Assembly (NCBI GenBank): GCA_947453715.1
Contig: CANGHX010000010.1
Coordinates: 1 to 33,843, forward strand
DNA length: 33,843 nt
Direction: 5' to 3'
Source of the DNA: Flavobacteriales bacterium
Lineage (GTDB): Bacteria > Bacteroidota > Bacteroidia > Flavobacteriales_D > Crocinitomicaceae
Position 1 is the stretch's first letter. Every line of letters begins with the position of its first letter. Under the pieces are notes generated by a model. That model did not search any database, was not told the DNA's origin, and saw only the letters and a program-made list of their open reading frames with translations. The position numbers were made by a program, and so were the translations under genes. Below, piece by piece: positions 27,547 through 33,843 of this stretch.

Positions 27547-29412
27547 CTAATTTTTAAAAGACGCTTCTAGAATTCGTTTCTCTTTTTCTTTGTCTTTAAC
27601 TTTTCGAGTTAAATATTTTTCAATCATTAAACTAGCAGTTGGTGCAGCCCATGTTCCTCCAAATCCTGCATTTTCAATAAAAACTACAATCGCTATTTTT
27701 GGCTTGTCCATCGGAGCAAAACAAGTAAAAACAGCGTGATCCTCGCCTTGTGGATTTTGAACTGTTCCAGTTTTACCACAAACAATTATTTTTTCTTCAT
27801 TGTTAATTTTAGCTCTACCTCCAGTTCCACCTGAAACATAGACTACTCGTCTCATTCCTTCAATGATAGGTTCATAATGTTTTGAATCAATCATTGATTT
27901 ATGTTTTACCTTAAATTGAGGAAGTGAACCTTTATTTCCAATTGATTTTACAAAATGTGGTGTATAATACCAACCTTTATTTGCTATAATACATGCAATA
28001 TTAGCCATTTGAAGCGGTGTTAATTTTACCTCTCCTTGACCAATTGAAATAGATCGAATAGTAGAAAAAGCCCATCTCAAATGACCATACCATTTATCAT
28101 AATAAGCAGAATTTGGAATCAAACCTGGACGTAAACCTGTTGCATCTGCATCAAATTTTTGACCTAACCCAAAACTCATCATGTACTGATGCCATTTATT
28201 CAAACCAATTTCAGCATCTGCAAAAACACTTTTCTTTTTACCTTGCTGTAAAATGCGTCTTGTAACTGCATAATAATATGGATTACACGAAAATTTAATT
28301 GCATCCATTAAATTCCCTGCACTTGGATGATTATGACATCCCACCAAACCTTTATTACAAGGAAAACCTGATTCAGGTGTTATTACTCCCTCTTGAAGTC
28401 CAATTAATGATTGTAGTAATTTGAATATTGATCCAGGAGGATATTCTGCTGCTAAAGGCCTAGGAAATAATGGCATGTCTTTATCCAGTATTAATTTTGG
28501 ATAATTTTTAGCAATGTTTCTATTCCCTACCATTAAATTTGGATCATAAGTTGGAGATGATACTAAGGCTAAAATTTCACCTGTTGAAGGTTCAATAGCA
28601 ACGATACAACCCCTTTTTCCATTCATCAATCTCTCACCATATTCTTGCAGTAAAATATCAATTCCTAACCTAAAATTTGGCCCTTGCTTAGCAATTGTGT
28701 CGTAAATTCCATCCATGTACGGTTTCAACTCATTGTTTCTAGCTGAAGTTACAATGTATCGAATTCCTTTTTGACCTCTTAATTCCTTTTCATAAAAACG
28801 TTCAATACCTGCACGCCCAATATTATCGCCTCTCCTATAAAAATGATCTTCTTTTATTTCCTCTTCATTGACTTCTGATAGGTAACCAAAAATATTTGCG
28901 CCATTTGGATAAGTATAACTTCTCATACTTGTAATTTCCTCATAAAATCCAGGAAATTTATCTAAATGCGGTGCAATGGTTGCTATTTCTTCCAAGGTCA
29001 TTTCCTTGATAAATGCATAAGGTCGGTCACTTTGATAATTTGGTTTTTTCCTATAATTATCGTTTTTATCTCGATATGTTCCTTGTTCTTTAACGATAGC
29101 TTTAAAACGAATAGCAACTGAATCTCTAGACCAACCTAATACTTTTGCGAATGCAGCTGTATCTAAATGTTTAATCTCATCTTCGATAAACATTAAGTTA
29201 TAATATGTTCGATTAGATACAACTTTCACCCCTTTTCTATCAAAAATAGCTCCTCTTGGCGGTACAATTTGTTTCCTTTTTTCAGCAATTTCTTGTGCTC
29301 TTAATGTCCAAGAATCATCTATGACCTGCATGAAAAATAATCGGACAATATAGATTAATCCAACTGTAATGATAAAAACAATGATTACATACTTTCTTGC
29401 GTCGAAATTCAT
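27547..29412 (-). CDS. mrdA: penicillin-binding protein 2
   Basis: PBP dimer domain; PPGSIFKLLQSLIGLQ (SxxK); CGKTGTVQNPQGEDHAVF (KTG); adjacent to rodA and mreD. Confidence 0.93.
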   Translation of the reverse strand: MNFDARKYVIIVFIITVGLIYIVRLFFMQVIDDSWTLRAQEIAEKRKQIVPPRGAIFDRKGVKVVSNRTYYNLMFIEDEIKHLDTAAFAKVLGWSRDSVAIRFKAIVKEQGTYRDKNDNYRKKPNYQSDRPYAFIKEMTLEEIATIAPHLDKFPGFYEEITSMRSYTYPNGANIFGYLSEVNEEEIKEDHFYRRGDNIGRAGIERFYEKELRGQKGIRYIVTSARNNELKPYMDGIYDTIAKQGPNFRLGIDILLQEYGERLMNGKRGCIVAIEPSTGEILALVSSPTYDPNLMVGNRNIAKNYPKLILDKDMPLFPRPLAAEYPPGSIFKLLQSLIGLQEGVITPESGFPCNKGLVGCHNHPSAGNLMDAIKFSCNPYYYAVTRRILQQGKKKSVFADAEIGLNKWHQYMMSFGLGQKFDADATGLRPGLIPNSAYYDKWYGHLRWAFSTIRSISIGQGEVKLTPLQMANIACIIANKGWYYTPHFVKSIGNKGSLPQFKVKHKSMIDSKHYEPIIEGMRRVVYVSGGTGGRAKINNEEKIIVCGKTGTVQNPQGEDHAVFTCFAPMDKPKIAIVVFIENAGFGGTWAAPTASLMIEKYLTRKVKDKEKEKRILEASFKN

Positions 29413-29924
29413 CTTTCTTTTGGCTTACTAACGAATACTACTTGTAAAAGTATACAAAGAAGATAGGATATTGGTAAACTTAAGATAGTTTTTTGGAAAA
29501 TAAATAATATTTCATTCCACTTAAACATTTCGAACATGAAGAACCAGAAATGATGAATAAGTAGAAGTATACCGAAAACATAAATAAACCATCTCTGACC
29601 CATTTCAGATATAGATCCTTCTTTATTTGAATCATATCCATCACGTGGAGCGAAAATCTTGAAAATAAATGGTCTCATATAAGCAAGAACTAAAAGGGAT
29701 GAAGTATGAAGTCCATATGTATTAGATAATGCATCTATGCTTAGTCCCATAATACAAGCGATGACCAACAATAACATCGCATTGATTTCAAAAGGAAGTA
29801 ACACAATAAACAAAGGATAAATCATCGGATGAATACCAAGACCTACTTCCAACTGATTGAAAATCAATGATTGCGCTAACACAAAAAATAAAAATCTAAA
29901 TAATTGTACTAAGATTAATCTCAT
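29409..29924 (-). CDS. mreD: rod shape-determining protein MreD
   Basis: 171-aa polytopic protein between mreC and mrdA; 4-nt overlaps on both sides. Confidence 0.82.
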   Translation of the reverse strand: MRLILVQLFRFLFFVLAQSLIFNQLEVGLGIHPMIYPLFIVLLPFEINAMLLLVIACIMGLSIDALSNTYGLHTSSLLVLAYMRPFIFKIFAPRDGYDSNKEGSISEMGQRWFIYVFGILLLIHHFWFFMFEMFKWNEILFIFQKTILSLPISYLLCILLQVVFVSKPKER

Positions 29925-30760
29925 TCTTCTTTATCTTCTGGTATTGTTTCCTCTAATTTACTTTGCTCTTCTTGAAATAAATTCTTTACGATGTAAACAT
30001 TTTGAATTTTTCTGTAATCTTCTGAATAAACTAAAGATACATCCCAAAGTGGTTTTCCTTCAACTGTTCCCAATTTTAAGATTCTTCCTACCATTATTCC
30101 TCTTGGGAAAATACCAGAACCACCTCTTGTTACAACTTTAGACCATTTTTTTATTTTAATATCGTTAGAAATACCATCTATTGAACCAATACGGGCACTT
30201 CTTCCGTTCCATTTTAATAATCCAAATGCTCCTGAATTTTCAATCATTACATCTAAATTAATATCAGCAGTAAGGACCGATTTGACAACTGCATAATTGG
30301 CACTTGTGTTGTGTATGACCCCTACAATTCCTTTATCTGAAAATACACCATCTCCTCTTTTTACACCTTTTGCACTTCCAATATTTAATGTAAAGTAATT
30401 GTTTCGTTTATCAAATGTAGAGTTGATGACTACTGCTGGAATGTAATCGTATTGTTGTTTGAATAATGTATCGTTTATTTTTACGATTCCATTGCTCAAT
30501 CGAATAAATGTATTTGGATTCTTTTTTCTTAAACGAATATTCTCTTTTTGTAATTTTTCGTTATTAGAACTTAAGTTCCAATGCTTTGTAAACTCATATT
30601 CAACACTTAAAAATGAACCTGCAACTGCAGATGCTGTGGTAAGATATTGAGAACGAGGAAAATTTAATGAAGAAAAATAATTTGACAAGGCAAAAACTTG
30701 CAACAGAACGAACAATAAGAATACTCGAAAACGTCGAAAAAAAGCCCTTAAATTATGCAT
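29921..30760 (-). CDS. mreC: rod shape-determining protein MreC
   Basis: N-terminal TM, coiled coil, GSAKGVKRGDGVFSDKGIVGVIHN; position after mreB. Confidence 0.92.
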   Translation of the reverse strand: MHNLRAFFRRFRVFLLFVLLQVFALSNYFSSLNFPRSQYLTTASAVAGSFLSVEYEFTKHWNLSSNNEKLQKENIRLRKKNPNTFIRLSNGIVKINDTLFKQQYDYIPAVVINSTFDKRNNYFTLNIGSAKGVKRGDGVFSDKGIVGVIHNTSANYAVVKSVLTADINLDVMIENSGAFGLLKWNGRSARIGSIDGISNDIKIKKWSKVVTRGGSGIFPRGIMVGRILKLGTVEGKPLWDVSLVYSEDYRKIQNVYIVKNLFQEEQSKLEETIPEDKEE

Positions 30761-30770
30761 TATATAAACG

Positions 30771-30798
30771 AAAAAAGTCCCGAGAATTTCCCGGGACT
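30771..30798 (-). terminator. terminator/attenuator between mreB and mreC
   Basis: Minus strand AGTCCCGGGAAATTCTCGGGACT followed by TTTTTT. Confidence 0.75.
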
Positions 30799-30818
30799 AC
30801 AAATATAATTGAAATATA

Positions 30819-31844
30819 TTAATCTTTAATCAAGAATTGGTAACGTTCTACATTTTTCAATGCGATACTTGTTCCTCTTGCTACCGCTCTAAGTGGATCT
30901 TCAGCAATATGAACAGGTAACTTTGTTTTTGCAGAGATACGTTTATCTAAACCTCTCAACATTGAACCACCACCTGCTAAGTAAATACCTGTCTTGTAAA
31001 TATCCGCAGATAATTCTGGTGGAGTCATCTCCAATGCACTTAAAATCGCCTCTTCAATTTTACAAATTGTTTTATCTAAAGCATGAGCAATCTCCGTATA
31101 ACTAACAACAATCTCTTTTGGAATACCTGTCATTAAATCTCGTCCACGAACAGCAAAATCTTCTGGTGGAGTATCTAATTCTGGTAATGCAGCACCTACT
31201 TGAATTTTGATTTGCTCTGCAGTACGTTCACCAACTAAAATATTGTGTTGGCGACGCATGTACTCTTCAATATCATTTGTAAAATCATCACCCGCAATAC
31301 GAATTGATTTATCACAAACAATACCTCCTAAAGCGATGACAGCAATTTCTGATGTACCACCACCTATATCAATAATCATGTTACCCATTGGTTCTTCCAC
31401 ATCAATACCGATACCGATTGCAGCAGCCATTGGCTCATGAATTAAATATACTTCTTTTGCTCCTGCATGTTCAGCAGAATCACGTACAGCACGTTTCTCT
31501 ACCTCAGTAATACCTGAAGGAATACAAATTACCATTCGAAGAGCAGGATTAAACAAACTTCTACCTGGATTAATCATTTTGATCATTCCACGAATCATTT
31601 GTTCTGCACTTTGGAAATCCGCAATTACACCATCTTTTAACGGACGAACCGTTTCAATCAGTTTGTGCGTTTTACCGTGCATTTGTTGTGCTTTCTTCCC
31701 AATGGCAACAATTTTACCACTTTGAATGTCTCTTGCAACAATAGACGGCTCATCTACCACTACTTTATCATTCATGATAATTAGTGTATTCGCTGTCCCT
31801 AAGTCGATCGCAATTTCTTGCGTTAAAAAGCTAAATAATCCCAT
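30819..31844 (-). CDS. mreB: rod shape-determining protein MreB
   Basis: MGLFSFLTQEIAIDLGTANTLIIMNDKVVVDEPSIVA..; actin-fold motifs; 341 aa. Confidence 0.96.
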   Translation of the reverse strand: MGLFSFLTQEIAIDLGTANTLIIMNDKVVVDEPSIVARDIQSGKIVAIGKKAQQMHGKTHKLIETVRPLKDGVIADFQSAEQMIRGMIKMINPGRSLFNPALRMVICIPSGITEVEKRAVRDSAEHAGAKEVYLIHEPMAAAIGIGIDVEEPMGNMIIDIGGGTSEIAVIALGGIVCDKSIRIAGDDFTNDIEEYMRRQHNILVGERTAEQIKIQVGAALPELDTPPEDFAVRGRDLMTGIPKEIVVSYTEIAHALDKTICKIEEAILSALEMTPPELSADIYKTGIYLAGGGSMLRGLDKRISAKTKLPVHIAEDPLRAVARGTSIALKNVERYQFLIKD

Positions 31845-31938
31845 TTTCTCTTGGTGCTTTTTTTAGAAGCTTGAATTGTTACATAGTTTCTTCGTAAAAA
31901 CTGAAATTTTGTTACACTTTTTGTGAAAAAAATTTCAA

Positions 31939-33468
31939 TTAATGTTTGAAGTGTCTATTTCCTGTGAACACCATTGCAATATTATGCTCGTTACAGTAAT
32001 CAATTGAAAGATCATCTTTAATAGATCCTCCTGGTTGAATAACTGCTTTAATCCCTTCATTTCCTGCGATTTCAACACAGTCTGGGAAAGGGAAAAATGC
32101 ATCAGATGACATAACTGAACCATTCAAATCAAAACCAAATGATTTTGCTTTATGAATTGCTTGTGTTAATGCATCAACACGTGAAGTTTGACCCGTACCA
32201 CATGCTAATAATTGATTTCCTTTCGCTAAAACTATTGTGTTTGATTTCACGTGTTTCACAATTTTATTCGCAAACAATAAATCTTTCACTTCTTGTTCAG
32301 AAGGCGTTAATTTTGTTCTTGTTTCTAATTGTGCAGCAGTTTCAGTAACTAAATCTTTATCTTGTTCCAATACACCATTCAAAATAGTTCTGAATTGACG
32401 TTTTGGTAAAGTAATATCTTTTTGTGCTAAGATGATACGATTCTTTTTGCTTTTCAATAATTCTAAAGCTTCTGCATTGTAAGAAGGTGCTATAACTACT
32501 TCACAAAATAATTCATTGATTTCAACAGCAGTCTCCAAATCAATTTCTTTGTTTGCTATTAAAATTCCTCCAAACGCACTCACTGGATCACCTGCCAATG
32601 TATCAATGTAAGCTTGTTTTAAAGTCGAACGAATTGCTAAACCACATGGATTATTGTGTTTTAAAATAGCAAACGTTGGATCTTCATTTTTAAATTCATT
32701 CATTAAATTTACAGCAGCATCAACATCTAACAAGTTATTGTAAGACAATTCTTTACCATGTAATTTATCAAATATAGCATCTAAATCTCCATGGAAAATT
32801 CCTTTTTGATGAGGGTTTTCTCCGTAACGTAAAACTTGTGCTTGTTGAATACTTTGTTTAAACGCTTCTGTTTCTCCTTGATTAAAATAATTAAAGATGT
32901 GCGTGTCATAATGAGAAGATACGTTAAATGCATCTCTTGCAAAAGTATATCGCTCTTCTAATGTAGTTGAACCTGCACCGTTAGTTAGAATTTCTTCGAA
33001 TCTTGCATATTGGGCTTGACTTGGAATAATCACAACATCTTTATGATTTTTTGCTGCTGCACGAATTAAAGAAATACCACCGATATCAATTTTTTCAATA
33101 ATTGCGTCATGCGCTGCACCTGAAGCTACAGTTGCTTCAAAAGGATATAAATCTACGATTACTAAATCCAAATTTGGAATTTCGTACTCTGCAATTTGTG
33201 CTTGATCTTCTTGTAAATCTCTTCTGTTTAAGATACCACCAAAAATTTTTGGGTGTAATGTTTTGACACGTCCTCCTAAAATTGAAGGATAAGAAGTTAA
33301 ATCTTCCACTCTTTCAACTGGAATACCTAATTCTTCTATAAATGATTGTGTACCACCTGTTGAATAGATAGTAACATTGTAGGCATGTAATTTACGAACA
33401 ATCGGCTCTAAACCCGTTTTGTCATATACTGAAATTAATGCAGATGTAATTTTTTTTGATGTACTCAT
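31939..33468 (-). CDS. purH: bifunctional AICAR formyltransferase/IMP cyclohydrolase
   Basis: ALISVYDKTGLEPIVRKLHAYNVTIYSTGGT; RYGENPHQKG; KHNNPCGLA; SDAFFPFPD. Confidence 0.96.
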   Translation of the reverse strand: MSTSKKITSALISVYDKTGLEPIVRKLHAYNVTIYSTGGTQSFIEELGIPVERVEDLTSYPSILGGRVKTLHPKIFGGILNRRDLQEDQAQIAEYEIPNLDLVIVDLYPFEATVASGAAHDAIIEKIDIGGISLIRAAAKNHKDVVIIPSQAQYARFEEILTNGAGSTTLEERYTFARDAFNVSSHYDTHIFNYFNQGETEAFKQSIQQAQVLRYGENPHQKGIFHGDLDAIFDKLHGKELSYNNLLDVDAAVNLMNEFKNEDPTFAILKHNNPCGLAIRSTLKQAYIDTLAGDPVSAFGGILIANKEIDLETAVEINELFCEVVIAPSYNAEALELLKSKKNRIILAQKDITLPKRQFRTILNGVLEQDKDLVTETAAQLETRTKLTPSEQEVKDLLFANKIVKHVKSNTIVLAKGNQLLACGTGQTSRVDALTQAIHKAKSFGFDLNGSVMSSDAFFPFPDCVEIAGNEGIKAVIQPGGSIKDDLSIDYCNEHNIAMVFTGNRHFKH

Positions 33469-33490
33469 CTTTAAACTTAAAAAGGAAGTG

Positions 33491-33498
33491 CAAAATTA
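33491..33498 (-). promoter_or_regulatory. -7 box TAATTTTG upstream of purH
   Basis: Minus-strand exact TAnnTTTG match 22 nt before the purH start codon. Confidence 0.5.
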
Positions 33499-33502
33499 GT
33501 CT

Positions 33503-33527
33503 AAATTTCTCAGAAAATGAGAATTTC
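33503..33527. promoter_or_regulatory. inverted repeat upstream of purH -7 box
   Basis: AAATTTCTCA-gaaaaa-type centre-TGAGAATTT, about 9-bp arms with one bulge; lies where the -33 region should be. Confidence 0.35.
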
Positions 33528-33529
33528 AA

Positions 33530-33562
33530 GCAAAAAAAAAGGTTAGTGAAAAACCAACCTTT
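33530..33562 (-). terminator. terminator of the downstream-edge T9SS cargo gene
   Basis: Minus strand AAAGGTTGGTTTTTCACTAACCTTT followed by a T-run. Confidence 0.75.
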
Positions 33563-33601
33563 AATTATCTAATTGAACAAATTCTTTTAAGTTTTTCTTA
33601 T

Positions 33602-33843
33602 CTACTCTATTATGATTTTTTTAACTTCAACATTTCCATTAGAATCAACTATTTTACAATAATAAATTCCCGTATTTAGCTCACTAGAGTCTACATTATA
33701 GTTTCTATCTGAAAACGCTTTTTCTAATAACATTTTACCGTCATTACCGTATAGTACAATTCTCTCACTTTGGTTCTCAGTCTGAATTATAAATTCACCA
33801 TTTGTAGGATTTGGGAAAATTTGAAATGCTTCATTTTCTTCTT
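33602..33843 (-). CDS. C-terminal fragment of a T9SS type A sorting-domain protein
   Basis: Reverse strand reads EENEAFQIFPNPTNGEFIIQTENQSERIVLYGNDGKMLLEKAFSDRNYNVDSSELNTGIYYCKIVDSNGNVEVKKIIIE*; not in the ORF track because it is truncated. Confidence 0.85.
   Translation of the reverse strand, partial: EENEAFQIFPNPTNGEFIIQTENQSERIVLYGNDGKMLLEKAFSDRNYNVDSSELNTGIYYCKIVDSNGNVEVKKIIIE

Noticed and set aside
31207-31440. 77-aa plus ORF antisense to mreB
   Set aside because: Ser/Ile/Pro-rich shadow of conserved mreB sequence.
31935-32123. 62-aa ORF overlapping the purH C-terminus
   Set aside because: Same strand, different frame, inside a conserved enzyme.
1-33843. CRISPR arrays, tRNA, rRNA, prophage or retron elements
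   Set aside because: No spaced direct repeats, cloverleaf sequences, phage structural genes or reverse transcriptase motifs were seen by eye; a tool scan could still find weak cases.

Overview
The window looks chromosomal and comes from an AT-rich Bacteroidota (Flavobacteriales-like) genome. This is supported by type IX secretion (T9SS) sorting tails, TAnnTTTG -7 promoter boxes and the gene content. The left edge appears to carry the 5' end of an IS4-like transposase on the minus strand, next to a secreted-protein gene that has lost its start. The plus-strand and mixed block that follows holds two small exported proteins, fabV, a large DUF4011-like SF1 helicase, a mini T9SS-tail protein, cystathionine gamma-synthase, yceI, rnr (RNase R) and ferritin. 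Next come a 1296-aa sensor (Reg_prop propeller, Y_Y_Y, TM, class III cyclase, HD), a tandem universal stress protein and a GH3-family protein. The right half is mostly minus strand: GT-C-like membrane genes interleaved with the two CoA-transferase subunit genes, a class A PBP, rodA, PBP2, mreD, mreC, mreB and purH, then the C-terminal end of a T9SS cargo protein. The most interesting item is the 1296-aa protein. It has an HTCS-like sensor joined to a nucleotide cyclase that shows Gln where the transition-state Arg normally sits, with an intact-looking HD phosphohydrolase domain fused at the C terminus. No CRISPR array, tRNA or rRNA was seen.
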